Below are positions 16,867 to 26,085 of a DNA stretch of 41,566 nucleotides, piece by piece; position 1 is the stretch's first letter, and each line of letters begins with the position of its first letter. A model generated the notes under the pieces. That model worked only from the letters and a program-made list of their open reading frames with translations, was not told where the DNA came from and did not search any database. The stretch covers positions 1 to 41,566 of the forward strand of contig WTIP01000003.1 of the NCBI GenBank assembly GCA_011525195.1, read 5' to 3'. The translations under genes were made by a program, and so were the position numbers. The DNA is from Flavobacteriales bacterium (GTDB taxonomy: Bacteria; Bacteroidota; Bacteroidia; Flavobacteriales; Flavobacteriaceae).

Positions 16867-18021
16867 ATGGGATTTTTCTCAACCACAAAAACTATCGGGA
16901 TTTTAGGAGGGGGGCAGTTAGGCAAAATGCTTCTTTCTACAACCCGACAGTGGGATCTCACAACACACGTAATGGATCCCAGCCCTGAGGCACCCGCGCG
17001 GATAGGTTGCAATCATTTTACCCAAGGAGATTTGATGGAATACCAGGATGTATTGGACTTTGGCAAAAAAGTAGACTTGTTGACGATTGAAATTGAAAAT
17101 ATAAATACCAAAGCCCTCGCTGAGCTCGAAAAACAGGGCGTAAAAGTCTATCCTCAGGCTGCCGTTTTAGAGCTGATCCAGAATAAATGCAAACAAAAAG
17201 AATTTTACCAAAAAAAAGGGATTCCTACCGCCCCCTTCCAAGTCTTTAACTCTAAAGAGGCACTTAAAGATGCGGTAGTTAGAGGGCGTGTTTCTTTTCC
17301 TTTTGTATGGAAATCAGCTGCTATGGGCTATGATGGTTTTGGTGTACAGATTATACGTTCTAATCAAGATCTAGAAACGGTCAGTGAAGGTGGGTGTATG
17401 GCAGAGGACTTGGTGGCAATAGAAAAAGAAATCGGCGTGATTGTCTGTCGCAGTGTAAGTGGCGAAACCGTTAGCTACCCTTGTGTGGAGATGGAATTTC
17501 ATCCTACTGCTAACCAAGTAGAGTTTGTTTTAAGCCCTGCGCGCATCAGTAAAAAAATTGAAGAAAAAGCACGAGAAGTAGCCCTTGAAGTATCCAAAGC
17601 ATACCAACATGTAGGGCTTTTGGCTGTCGAATTATTTTTAACTAAAGAAGGGGAAATTTGGGTTAATGAAGTGGCCCCACGACCCCACAATAGTGGGCAC
17701 TACAGTATAGAAGCTGCTTATACTTCCCAGTTTGAACAGCACATAAGAGCCTTACTCGATCTCCCTTTGGGGAATCCAGAAAATAAATTAGCAGGAGTCA
17801 TGGTAAATTTAGTGGGAGCTGAAGGACATCAGGGACCCGTCTATTATAAGAATATGGAACATATTTTGGCAATCGAAGGCGTTTGTCCTCATATTTATGG
17901 AAAAAAAGAAACCCGTCCTTTTCGGAAAATGGGACACATCACTATTGTCAATAAAAATTTAGAAACTGCGCGTCAAATTGCGGCTCAAGTAAAAGAAACT
18001 ATTGAAGTAATCTCAAAATAA
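16867..18021 (+). CDS. purK: 5-(carboxyamino)imidazole ribonucleotide synthase PurK
   Basis: A 384-residue ATP-grasp enzyme that makes N5-CAIR from AIR, bicarbonate and ATP in purine synthesis. The N-terminal nucleotide-binding loop is GILGGGQLGKM; ATP-grasp features include FPFVWKSAAMGYDGFGV, the Glu-rich VAIEKEIGVIV, and the metal site VNEVAPRPHNSGHYSIEA. The track ORF begins 28 codons earlier at a TTG; the ATG at 16867 (MGFFSTTKTIGILGGGQLG) fits family length and sits just after a -7 element. purE follows 1 bp after the stop. Confidence 0.96.
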   Translation: MGFFSTTKTIGILGGGQLGKMLLSTTRQWDLTTHVMDPSPEAPARIGCNHFTQGDLMEYQDVLDFGKKVDLLTIEIENINTKALAELEKQGVKVYPQAAVLELIQNKCKQKEFYQKKGIPTAPFQVFNSKEALKDAVVRGRVSFPFVWKSAAMGYDGFGVQIIRSNQDLETVSEGGCMAEDLVAIEKEIGVIVCRSVSGETVSYPCVEMEFHPTANQVEFVLSPARISKKIEEKAREVALEVSKAYQHVGLLAVELFLTKEGEIWVNEVAPRPHNSGHYSIEAAYTSQFEQHIRALLDLPLGNPENKLAGVMVNLVGAEGHQGPVYYKNMEHILAIEGVCPHIYGKKETRPFRKMGHITIVNKNLETARQIAAQVKETIEVISK

Positions 18022-18022
18022 T

Positions 18023-18508
18023 ATGGCACAAGTAGGAATAATAATGGGAAGCCAGTCAGACTTCCCCGTAATGGAAGAAGCGGTAGCAATACTTAATGAA
18101 TTCGGAATTGATACTGAAGTGGATATCGTTTCGGCACATAGAACCCCTGATAAAATGACTGACTATGGAAGTACCGCCCATCAGAGGGGGATAAAAGTAA
18201 TTATTGCAGGAGCAGGAGGCGCTGCCCATCTGCCTGGGATGATTGCTTCACTAAGTCCTCTTCCTGTAATTGGTGTTCCCATAAAATCGAGTAATTCTAT
18301 TGATGGTTGGGACTCAGTACTTTCTATACTGCAGATGCCCGGTGGAGTACCTGTCGCAACAGTAGCCCTAAATGGAGCTAAAAATGCAGGGATTTTAGCT
18401 GCGCAAATCATCGGGAGTTCAGACCCGGAGATCCTTAATAAAATAAAAAACTATAAAGAGGACTTAAAACAAAAAGTGATAGAAAGTAGTAAAAACCTAA
18501 ATAAATAG
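18023..18508 (+). CDS. purE: N5-carboxyaminoimidazole ribonucleotide mutase PurE
   Basis: A 161-residue class I PurE that converts N5-CAIR to CAIR, the step after PurK. The N-terminal IIMGSQSDFPVM phosphate-binding loop, SAHRTPD with the catalytic His, and AGAGGAAHLPGM are all present. It starts 1 bp after purK, so the two steps of the unstable intermediate are encoded in one operon. A peptidase gene follows after 4 bp. Confidence 0.97.
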   Translation: MAQVGIIMGSQSDFPVMEEAVAILNEFGIDTEVDIVSAHRTPDKMTDYGSTAHQRGIKVIIAGAGGAAHLPGMIASLSPLPVIGVPIKSSNSIDGWDSVLSILQMPGGVPVATVALNGAKNAGILAAQIIGSSDPEILNKIKNYKEDLKQKVIESSKNLNK

Positions 18509-18512
18509 GCTT

Positions 18513-20528
18513 GTGAGAAACCCCTTTTTAGCTGAATTTAAAACCCCACACCAGTCTGCTCCATTTAAAGCAATTAAAACCGAACATTATATTCCAGCTA
18601 TTGAGCAGGGCATAAAAACTGCTTTACAAGAAATAGAGGCCCTCCTTTCCCAAAAAGAGGCACCTACTTTTGCCAATACACTCGAAAAATTAGAAGACTG
18701 TGGAAAGCAGATTGGACGAACCTCCTCCCTACTTTTTAATTTAAACAGTGCTGAGACCAGTAAATCTCTCCAACAGATCACCCAACAAGCAGCGCCCTTA
18801 TTGACCCAATTTCAAAATGATATCCGCCTCAATACACGTCTATTTGAGCGTATAGAAGCAGTCTATCAAAATGAAGACCGCAGTAAACTGACGGCAGAAC
18901 AAATTACACTACTTGAAAAAGAGTATAAAAGCTTTGTTCGCAATGGTGCAAAACTCCCTGCCTCTTCCAAAGAGAAATTAAGAGCCATTGATACAGAGCT
19001 TGCCCAACTTAGCTTACGTTTCGGCGAACATGTATTGGCGGATACCCAAGCGTTTCAACTGCATCTAGACAATAAAGCTGATTTGAAAGGATTACCTCCA
19101 ACGCTGATAGAAGCTGCAGCCCAAGAAGCCAAATCAAGAAAGCTTAAAGGGTGGGTTTTTACCCTAGATTATCCCAGCTATGTACCCTTTATGACTTATG
19201 CTGAAAATAGAGATTTGAGAAAAAAAATGAGTCTTGCTTTTGGACAAAGAGGCTTTCAGGACAATGCTCAAAATAATAGTGCCATAATTTTATCTATTGT
19301 AAAACTTCGCAAAGCAAGGGCTGAACTTTTGGGATACGATTCACATGCCGCTTTTGTTTTGGAGGAACGCATGGCGCAAACTGAAGACCAAGTAGCTGCT
19401 TTTTTGAATGACCTAGCAGCAAAAGCTAAACCAGCAGCAAAAAAAGAATGGGATACTCTTCAAGACTTTGCTCGCCATAATTTAGGTCTTGAGAAATTAG
19501 AGAAATGGGATACTGCTTATGCTTCTGAAAAACTGAAACAGCATATTTTAGATCTAGATGAGCAGGAGCTCAAGCCCTACTTCCCGCTAGATTATGTACT
19601 TCAAGGGCTTTTTACTATTGTGGGTAAACTCTATGGGTTACATTTTCGTAAAACAGATGAAGTGGATCCTTACCATCCAGAAGTTACTGTTTTTGAAGTC
19701 TATAAAGACGAGGCTTTTTACGCCCTGCTTTATACTGATTTTTTCCCACGTGCCGGAAAAAGAAGTGGGGCATGGATGACAAGTTATAAGTCACAATCCA
19801 AGACAGCGCGTCCCCATATTTCTATTGTATGTAATTTTTCTCGACCCACAGCTTCACAACCCGCCCTTTTAACTTTTCAAGAAGTTACTACTCTTTTCCA
19901 TGAATTTGGGCATGCCCTTCATGGCATATTGGCCAATACTACCTATAGTTCGCTCAGCGGAACAAGTGTTTGCTGGGATTTTGTAGAACTCCCCTCTCAA
20001 ATTATGGAAAACTGGTGTTATCAGCCAGACGCTTTATCCCTATTTGCTAAACATTACAAAACAGGAGCAGCTCTGCCCCCTGAGATGATAGAAAAAATAA
20101 AAAAAACAGCCTACTTCCAACAAGGAATGCAAACCCTTAGGCAGCTCAGTTTTGGTTATTTAGACCTGTCTTATCACACTAAAAAAGCAGATCAAATTCA
20201 AGCAGTCAAAGCGCATGAAAGGGAACAAATTTCAGAACTCCAATTTACGGAAGAAGCAAAAGAAAATTGCGTGAGTACGGCCTTTTCCCATATTTTTCAA
20301 GGGGGCTACGCGGCGGGGTATTACAGCTATAAATGGGCCGAAGTTTTAGATGCCGATGCCTTTGAATTATTTTTAGAAAAAGGACTTTTTGATTCCCAAA
20401 CAGCAACTTCTTTTTTAGAAAATATACTCTCTAAAGGGGGAACAGAACACCCCATGATACTCTATAAAAGATTTCGAGGAAAAGCGCCCGATCCCGCTGC
20501 CCTATTAAGAAGGGCTGGACTTATTTGA
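18513..20528 (+). CDS. M3 family zinc oligopeptidase (oligopeptidase A/Dcp-like)
   Basis: A 671-residue M3 metallopeptidase related to E. coli PrlC and Dcp. The zinc motif is HEFGHALH with His463, Glu464 and His467; the third ligand Glu is in the following SLSGTSVCWDFVELPSQIMENW segment. The C-terminal substrate-binding Tyr/Gly region FQGGYAAGYYSYKWAEVLDADAF is intact. No signal peptide is visible, suggesting a cytoplasmic enzyme that degrades short peptides. The start is a GTG (MRNPFLAEFKTPHQSAPF), 4 bp after purE, so it is probably the third gene of the purKE transcript. OpdA versus Dcp specificity cannot be set from sequence. Confidence 0.93.
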   Translation: MRNPFLAEFKTPHQSAPFKAIKTEHYIPAIEQGIKTALQEIEALLSQKEAPTFANTLEKLEDCGKQIGRTSSLLFNLNSAETSKSLQQITQQAAPLLTQFQNDIRLNTRLFERIEAVYQNEDRSKLTAEQITLLEKEYKSFVRNGAKLPASSKEKLRAIDTELAQLSLRFGEHVLADTQAFQLHLDNKADLKGLPPTLIEAAAQEAKSRKLKGWVFTLDYPSYVPFMTYAENRDLRKKMSLAFGQRGFQDNAQNNSAIILSIVKLRKARAELLGYDSHAAFVLEERMAQTEDQVAAFLNDLAAKAKPAAKKEWDTLQDFARHNLGLEKLEKWDTAYASEKLKQHILDLDEQELKPYFPLDYVLQGLFTIVGKLYGLHFRKTDEVDPYHPEVTVFEVYKDEAFYALLYTDFFPRAGKRSGAWMTSYKSQSKTARPHISIVCNFSRPTASQPALLTFQEVTTLFHEFGHALHGILANTTYSSLSGTSVCWDFVELPSQIMENWCYQPDALSLFAKHYKTGAALPPEMIEKIKKTAYFQQGMQTLRQLSFGYLDLSYHTKKADQIQAVKAHEREQISELQFTEEAKENCVSTAFSHIFQGGYAAGYYSYKWAEVLDADAFELFLEKGLFDSQTATSFLENILSKGGTEHPMILYKRFRGKAPDPAALLRRAGLI

Positions 20529-20577
20529 TTTGGCGTAAAAATTTTATGTATTGATTTTTAAAAAAACTCCAAAGAAA

Positions 20578-20940
20578 TTAATCGGCCCAATTATTATATC
20601 CGCCTTGTAGCTCATATACTTTTTTAAAACCTAGGGCTTGCATACGGGCGGCGGCTTTGGCGCTTCGCCCCCCTACAGCACAGTAGATTAAGAAAGGCTG
20701 ATTGCGGTCTAAAGCATTTATCTGCGCTTCAAAATCTAGGGCATTATAGTCTATATTCACTGCCTTAGCGATATGACCCGAGGCATACTCCCCAGGGGTA
20801 CGTACATCGAGCAATGGGAGGTCTTGCAATAAAAGTTGTTTAAAAGTAGCTTGATTTACAGTTTCTATAACGGGTGTAGTACTTTGGGCACAAGAAACCA
20901 AAAAGAAAAGGCTGAGGCTTATTTTAATAAAGGTTTGCAT
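20578..20940 (-). CDS. rhodanese-like domain lipoprotein
   Basis: A 120-residue exported single-domain rhodanese. The signal peptide ends in the lipobox LVSC with Cys17, so it should be lipid-anchored in the envelope. The rhodanese domain runs from about 30 to 118, with LLDVRTPGEYASGHI and an active-site loop CAVGGRSAK holding Cys87. Likely role is sulfur or persulfide transfer, or redox handling in the periplasm; the partner is unknown. It converges on the M3 peptidase gene 49 bp away; no clear terminator is seen between them. Confidence 0.9.
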   Translation of the reverse strand: MQTFIKISLSLFFLVSCAQSTTPVIETVNQATFKQLLLQDLPLLDVRTPGEYASGHIAKAVNIDYNALDFEAQINALDRNQPFLIYCAVGGRSAKAAARMQALGFKKVYELQGGYNNWAD

Positions 20941-21065
20941 AAAATTTTTCTTTGATTTTTAAATATAGGAAAACTAGGAATTGGCATCGATAAGTAGGGT
21001 TATTAAAATCTAATAATAACACTAAATATGTCCTTGTTTCATTACACAAATTAAATTGAAAATAT

Positions 21066-21884
21066 TCAGAAAAAGAGAATTAAAGTAATACTTCCCCACC
21101 AAAATAGGGGAAGGCTTTCTACCCAAAAACGACTGTAGTAAAAAGACTGCTTCGGATGGCTTTTAAACAGCAAGACCCCTAAAATGAAAAATATCAGTAG
21201 AGTACTTCCTCCAAAAGGGGTCATTACACCCCCTGTAAAGCAAGAGAAAAGGGCGGCTATAACTAATAAAATCAGCCCTAGGATTTTGGTTTTTAACACG
21301 CCGAAACGTTGGGGTAAGGTTTGCAAATTGGGGGCATCGGTAGAAAGATCCCCGATCTCAAAGGGGAGTAAAGCCACAAAAATATATGTGCCCTGAATGC
21401 CACACAAGTACAAAAAGAGAAAGAAGTCAAATTGAGGGGCCAGTGCCAGCGGCATTCCTACAGTAAGACACAGCCAGCTAAGCACAACTAAATGTTGTTT
21501 CCAACCTTTTCTACTGCGCCAATTAGAAAGTTTTGAGTGGAAGGGCACTGTATAGGCCACTACTAAAAAACTACCTAGGATACTAATCAGTAAAACTTCA
21601 ATAGGCAGGCTAAAGAGTAGTGAAAAACTAACTAAAAAACTGCTGGCCGTAAGCAGCCTAATGGGAGTTATTTTCCAAGTGAAATTTTGATGCCTAAAAT
21701 CAGAGAAAAACTTAATAAAATTATAGGCCGAAAGGGCCGCAAAAAAAATAAATATTAACAACAGTTCTCCACCCTCTACCTCGGCCCTCACTAGAGTGAT
21801 TTTTGCTAAAGCCACTACTGCTAAAGCCACATGAATACTGGATTTAATATAAAAATTAAAAAGTTTTTTAAGGGTATTTCGCAC
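21066..21884 (-). CDS. UbiA-like polytopic membrane protein
   Basis: A 272-residue protein with about eight or nine hydrophobic segments, resembling UbiA-superfamily prenyltransferases common beside gcvP in flavobacteria. The first UbiA Asp-rich motif (NDxxDxxxD) appears degenerate as YNFIKFFSD, and the second region reads EIGDLSTDAPNLQTLPQRFG, retaining two Asp and the TLP(x)RFG shape. Prenyl-transfer activity is therefore uncertain. The start is GTG (MRNTLKKLFNFYIKSSIHVA); no in-frame ATG is nearby. Divergent from gcvP. Confidence 0.7.
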   Translation of the reverse strand: MRNTLKKLFNFYIKSSIHVALAVVALAKITLVRAEVEGGELLLIFIFFAALSAYNFIKFFSDFRHQNFTWKITPIRLLTASSFLVSFSLLFSLPIEVLLISILGSFLVVAYTVPFHSKLSNWRSRKGWKQHLVVLSWLCLTVGMPLALAPQFDFFLFLYLCGIQGTYIFVALLPFEIGDLSTDAPNLQTLPQRFGVLKTKILGLILLVIAALFSCFTGGVMTPFGGSTLLIFFILGVLLFKSHPKQSFYYSRFWVESLPLFWWGSITLILFF

Positions 21885-21980
21885 ACGTAAATATCGAAAC
21901 TTTAAGGGAGTTGGGTGTCTTTTTTTAAAAAGTTTTATTTGAAAGAAAAAAAGAGCTTTTAAAAATTGAGGGAGAACTGC

Positions 21981-21988
21981 TATTTTTG
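21981..21988 (+). promoter_or_regulatory. -7 promoter element of gcvP
   Basis: TATTTTTG matches TAnnTTTG and ends 17 bp before the gcvP ATG at 22006. A TTG is present upstream, but only 12 bp away, shorter than the usual spacing. Confidence 0.45.
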
Positions 21989-22005
21989 AGGTTTATAATG
22001 TGTTT

Positions 22006-24849
22006 ATGAGAACGGAAAAATTTGTTGAAAGACATATCGGACCTAATGAAGCGGAAATCGAAAAAATGTTGGGTCATATTGAAGCCCAAACCATAGAGGA
22101 ATTATTAGCCCAAACCCTTCCTGAGGCGATTCGTCTCAAACAACCCCTAAATTTAGCAGAGGGGATTAGTGAATACGCATTTTCGAAACACATACAAGCC
22201 CTAGGTAAAAAAAACAAATCCTTTTCTAATTTTATCGGCTTGGGTTACCATCCTGCCATTACCCCTGCAGTGATCCAAAGAAATATTTTAGAAAATCCAG
22301 GCTGGTATACGGCCTATACACCTTATCAAGCAGAAATTGCCCAGGGACGCCTTGAAGCGCTTTTTAACTTCCAAACGGTAGTCTGTGATCTTACGGGTAT
22401 GGAGCTAGCCAATGCCTCTCTACTAGACGAAAGTACAGCTGCAGCTGAGGCCATGACCATGCTCTTTGGTACGCGTTCGCGCACCCAAAAACAAAATAAG
22501 GCCCTTCAGTTTTTTGTAGATGAAGCCTTATTGCCACAAACACATTCCTTACTCGAAACAAGATCAAAGCCTTTGGGAATAGAACTTGTAGTTGGTAATG
22601 CTGAAAGCCATGAATTTTCTCCAGCCTATTTTGGTGCCATCTTCCAATACCCCGGAAAAAACGGTGCTATCCCTGATCTTAAAAAATGGATCACAAAAGC
22701 CCAAGCTTTTGAGCTTGCTACTGTAGTAGCTGCAGATTTAATGAGTTTAGTATTGCTCGAAAGTCCTGGCACATACGGTGCCGATGTAGTGGTGGGTACT
22801 ACCCAACGCTTTGGCATTCCCCTAGGTTATGGAGGTCCTCATGCTGCCTTTTTTGCTACAAAAAGCAGTTATAAACGCAATATTCCTGGACGAATTATCG
22901 GCCAGACGAAAGACCTCGATGAAAACCCTGCCTTACGCATGGCATTGCAAACACGCGAGCAACACATCAAGCGTGACCGCGCCACCTCTAATATTTGTAC
23001 TGCGCAAGTACTGCTGGCAGTTATGGCGGGTATGTATGCCGTTTACCACGGCCCTAAGGGATTAAAACACATCGCTCAAGGTATTCACAATAAAGCCAAG
23101 CAGCTCAATGCACGATTAAATCAGCTGGGCGTATCCCAAAAAAATGAGTTCTTTTTTGATACGCTCCAACTACAAGGAGATGCTCAGGAGATTAAAAAAC
23201 GTGCTGAAGCGGCACAGATGAATTTTTATTATCCCGATGCGCAGACCATCTGTATTTCTATCAATGAAACCACTACGGATGAGGAACTCAATCACATTGT
23301 TTCTGTTTTTGAAGCGGCACAAAATCAAAACCCTCCCGCTAAACCTACTAGTTTGGAGGCTCATTTACCCAAAGACCAAGAGCGGACCTCTGCATTTTTA
23401 ACGCATGCTATTTTCAATTCTTATCATTCGGAAACCGCTTTGATGCGTTATATCAAAAAACTAGAAAAGAAAGACCTCGCCCTCAACCATTCAATGATTT
23501 CTTTGGGCTCCTGTACCATGAAGCTCAATGCCGCTGCTGAGATGCTTCCTCTAAGCGATCCCAACTGGGGGGAGATTCACCCTTTTGTGCCTGAAGCGCA
23601 GGCTTTGGGGTATCATGAAATGTTAAACCAACTTACTACACAGCTCAATGAAATTACAGGTTTTGCTGCCACTTCTCTTCAGCCCAATTCTGGTGCCCAA
23701 GGAGAATATTCAGGCCTAATGGTCATTCGTGCCTATCATGAATCACGTGGGGAAAGTCATCGGAATATCTGCTTGATTCCTGCCTCCGCACATGGAACCA
23801 ACCCTGCTTCTGCAGTGATGGCGGGTATGGAGGTAGTGGTAACAAGGACGGATGATAAAGGTAATATTGATTGGGATGACCTAAGTGAAAAAGCTGCGTT
23901 GCACCAAGATCGACTTGCCGGTTTGATGATCACTTATCCGAGTACACACGGTGTTTTTGAGGCTAAAATCAAAGACATTACTGCCCTGATCCATCAATAT
24001 GGAGGTCAGGTTTATATGGATGGCGCCAATATGAATGCCCAGGTGGGGCTTACCAGTCCTGCGGCCATTGGTTCTGATGTATGCCACCTGAATCTCCACA
24101 AAACTTTTGCCATTCCTCATGGAGGGGGTGGTCCTGGCGTAGGCCCTATTTGTGTGGCAGCGCACCTTGCGCCTTTCCTTCCTGGCAATCCGCTTGTTAA
24201 AACAGGAGGGGAAAAGGCGATTACCGCTATTTCTGCTGCTCCTTATGGCTCAGCGCTCGCCTGCCTGATCTCTTATGGCTATATCAAAATGCTAGGAGGC
24301 TCTGGACTTCAAAAGGCGACCGAAATTGCGATACTCAATGCCAACTATATCCAAAAAAGATTGAAGGGTGCTTATGAGATTCTTTATACCGGTGCGCAAG
24401 GAAGGGCTGCTCATGAACTTATTATCGATTGCCGTCCCTTTAAAGAATTTGGAATAGAAGTCACCGATATTGCAAAAAGGCTAATGGATTATGGTTTTCA
24501 TGCGCCCACTGTTTCTTTTCCAGTTGCGGGTACCATGATGATTGAACCTACAGAAAGTGAAAATTTAGCAGAATTGGATCGTTTTTGTGAGGCCATGATT
24601 TCTATCCGTATGGAAATTGCCTCTGAAAATCCAGAAGATCACGCCTTACTCAAAAATGCACCCCATACTTTAGCAATGGTAACTTCAGATCAATGGGATT
24701 TTCCGTACTCGCGTCAGAAGGCAGCTTACCCCTTAGGGTTTGTCTACGAAAATAAATTTTGGCCCACTGTTCGTCGTGTAGATGAAGCCTATGGAGACCG
24801 TAATTTAGTCTGCAGTTGCGCGCCCATAGAATCCTATGTAAATATCTAA
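22006..24849 (+). CDS. gcvP: glycine dehydrogenase (decarboxylating), P-protein
   Basis: A 947-residue single-chain P-protein of the glycine cleavage system, which decarboxylates glycine and passes aminomethyl to lipoylated GcvH. The N-terminal half begins RHIGPNEAEIEKML and holds GLGYHPAITPAVIQRNILENPGWYTAYTPYQ. The PLP Lys is Lys699 in HLNLHKTFAIPHGGGGPG. The track start at 22000 is a GTG; the ATG at 22006 (MRTEKFVERHIGP) is preferred. gcvT and gcvH are not nearby. A short hairpin terminator follows. The coding sequence is somewhat richer in G and C than its neighbours, as expected for a strongly expressed gene. Confidence 0.97.
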   Translation: MRTEKFVERHIGPNEAEIEKMLGHIEAQTIEELLAQTLPEAIRLKQPLNLAEGISEYAFSKHIQALGKKNKSFSNFIGLGYHPAITPAVIQRNILENPGWYTAYTPYQAEIAQGRLEALFNFQTVVCDLTGMELANASLLDESTAAAEAMTMLFGTRSRTQKQNKALQFFVDEALLPQTHSLLETRSKPLGIELVVGNAESHEFSPAYFGAIFQYPGKNGAIPDLKKWITKAQAFELATVVAADLMSLVLLESPGTYGADVVVGTTQRFGIPLGYGGPHAAFFATKSSYKRNIPGRIIGQTKDLDENPALRMALQTREQHIKRDRATSNICTAQVLLAVMAGMYAVYHGPKGLKHIAQGIHNKAKQLNARLNQLGVSQKNEFFFDTLQLQGDAQEIKKRAEAAQMNFYYPDAQTICISINETTTDEELNHIVSVFEAAQNQNPPAKPTSLEAHLPKDQERTSAFLTHAIFNSYHSETALMRYIKKLEKKDLALNHSMISLGSCTMKLNAAAEMLPLSDPNWGEIHPFVPEAQALGYHEMLNQLTTQLNEITGFAATSLQPNSGAQGEYSGLMVIRAYHESRGESHRNICLIPASAHGTNPASAVMAGMEVVVTRTDDKGNIDWDDLSEKAALHQDRLAGLMITYPSTHGVFEAKIKDITALIHQYGGQVYMDGANMNAQVGLTSPAAIGSDVCHLNLHKTFAIPHGGGGPGVGPICVAAHLAPFLPGNPLVKTGGEKAITAISAAPYGSALACLISYGYIKMLGGSGLQKATEIAILNANYIQKRLKGAYEILYTGAQGRAAHELIIDCRPFKEFGIEVTDIAKRLMDYGFHAPTVSFPVAGTMMIEPTESENLAELDRFCEAMISIRMEIASENPEDHALLKNAPHTLAMVTSDQWDFPYSRQKAAYPLGFVYENKFWPTVRRVDEAYGDRNLVCSCAPIESYVNI

Positions 24850-24904
24850 TTTTCAGTTACTTAAAAATTTATTAGCGAGGGAATACTTGCGTAATTTTTA
24901 CTTT

Positions 24905-24924
24905 AGGCTTCGTAGCCTTTTTTT
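24905..24924 (+). terminator. intrinsic terminator of gcvP
   Basis: AGGCT and AGCCT pair around the loop TCGT and run straight into a T-tract. The stem is only 5 bp but GC-rich. It lies 56 bp after the gcvP stop and 47 bp before the next start codon. Confidence 0.65.
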
Positions 24925-24932
24925 GCTTTTTA

Positions 24933-24962
24933 TTGAAGGTGCTGATGAATCGCGTATTTTTG
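24933..24962 (+). promoter_or_regulatory. putative promoter of the KAS III-like gene
   Basis: TTG (24933-24935) and TATTTTTG (24955-24962) are 19 bp apart, matching the Bacteroidota -33/-7 layout. The -7 element ends 8 bp before the ATG at 24971, so the leader must be very short or absent. Confidence 0.6.
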
Positions 24963-24970
24963 ATCTCAGG

Positions 24971-26029
24971 ATGACAACTATCAAAATTACAGGCAGCGGA
25001 AGTAGTATTCCAGATTTTATTCAGCCTAACGCGAGTTTTTCTAATAATACGTTTTACGATACAGAGGGGCAGCCCATTGCAAATCCCAATGAAGAGATTA
25101 TTGAAAAATTTAAAGCCATCACAGGGATTGAGGAGCGCCGGTATATTAGAGACGATCAAACCGTAGCAGAGATTGCTGTAGAGGCAGCTCAAAAAGCGAT
25201 TCAAGATGCCAAATTGGATGCCGAAACCCTTGATTATATCATTTTAGCACATAATGTGGGGGATATAAGTGTGCATTCAAATCAAGTTAATACCCTACCC
25301 AGTTTGGCTTCAAAAGTTAAAGCAGGCCTGGGTATTCAAAACCCTAATTGTGTAGCCTATGATATCCTTTTTGGGTGTCCAGGATGGGTGGAAGGTGTTA
25401 TACAAGCCCAAGCCTTTATCAAAGCGGAAATGGCCTCAAAATGTCTGGTAATTGGCGCCGACACGCTTTCCCGCGTATTGGATCAAAGCGATCGGGATTC
25501 GATGATTTACGCCGATGGTGCTGGGGCCGTAGTAGTAGAAAAAACAACGGGTGAAGCTGGACTATTGGCGCATAAAACGGTAACCTATACCGCTAATGGT
25601 GAGGCTAATTTTATTTTTTATGGCCCCTCAAATGCCACAGGCGAGGGAACAAAATATATTAAAATGTTTGGCCGAAAAGTTTATGAATTTGCACTCAGCC
25701 ATGTACCCCAAGCAATTAAAGCGTGTCTGGATGCTTCAGGCGAATGCATAGATGAAGTAAAGAAAATCTTTATCCATCAGGCCAACCTTAAAATGGACGA
25801 TGCCATAATCAAGCGCTTATACCGACTTTATAAAAAACCGATGCCTGAGGGTGTACTTCCAATGAATATCCAAGAATTCGGTAATAGTTCTGTGGCCACT
25901 GTGCCCACCCTCTTTGACTTGATCCGTAAGAAAAACTACGGCGGCCATAGCATGCAGGCGGGTGACTTGATCATTTTTGCCTCTGTAGGTGCGGGTATGA
26001 ATATCAACGCCATCACTTATAGAATGTAG
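24971..26029 (+). CDS. 3-oxoacyl-ACP synthase III family protein (thiolase fold)
   Basis: A 352-residue KAS III-like condensing enzyme. The catalytic triad is visible: Cys136 in LFGCPGWVEG, His in IHQANLKMDD, and Asn in EFGNSSVATVP. It probably condenses an acyl-CoA with malonyl-ACP or transfers an acyl group; because the Cys context LFGCPGW differs from the usual ACSGF of FabH, it may not be the housekeeping FabH. The track start at 24887 is 28 codons too early and would include the gcvP terminator and the promoter; the ATG at 24971 (MTTIKITGSGSSIPDF) is preferred. mlaE follows after 56 bp. Confidence 0.88.
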   Translation: MTTIKITGSGSSIPDFIQPNASFSNNTFYDTEGQPIANPNEEIIEKFKAITGIEERRYIRDDQTVAEIAVEAAQKAIQDAKLDAETLDYIILAHNVGDISVHSNQVNTLPSLASKVKAGLGIQNPNCVAYDILFGCPGWVEGVIQAQAFIKAEMASKCLVIGADTLSRVLDQSDRDSMIYADGAGAVVVEKTTGEAGLLAHKTVTYTANGEANFIFYGPSNATGEGTKYIKMFGRKVYEFALSHVPQAIKACLDASGECIDEVKKIFIHQANLKMDDAIIKRLYRLYKKPMPEGVLPMNIQEFGNSSVATVPTLFDLIRKKNYGGHSMQAGDLIIFASVGAGMNINAITYRM

Positions 26030-26058
26030 TATAAAAAGTACTACTCCCAATTTTTTTT
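26026..26058 (+). terminator. weak terminator after the KAS III-like gene
   Basis: GTAGTA (26026-26031, overlapping the stop codon) pairs with TACTAC (26039-26044); a run of eight T follows at 26051-26058, six bases after the stem. The stem is short and AT-rich and the T-run is displaced, so termination is probably partial. Confidence 0.4.
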
Positions 26059-26070
26059 AGTGAAAATTGC

Positions 26071-26078
26071 TACCTTTG
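26071..26078 (+). promoter_or_regulatory. -7 promoter element of the mlaE-mlaF pair
   Basis: TACCTTTG matches TAnnTTTG and ends 7 bp before the ATG at 26086, the spacing expected if transcription starts at or next to the start codon. No -33 TTG is evident at the usual distance. Confidence 0.5.
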
Positions 26079-26085
26079 GAAGGGT

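Noticed and set aside
24887-24970. N-terminal extension of the KAS III-like protein
   Set aside because: It would translate through the gcvP terminator and the TATTTTTG promoter element; the ATG at 24971 fits the family.
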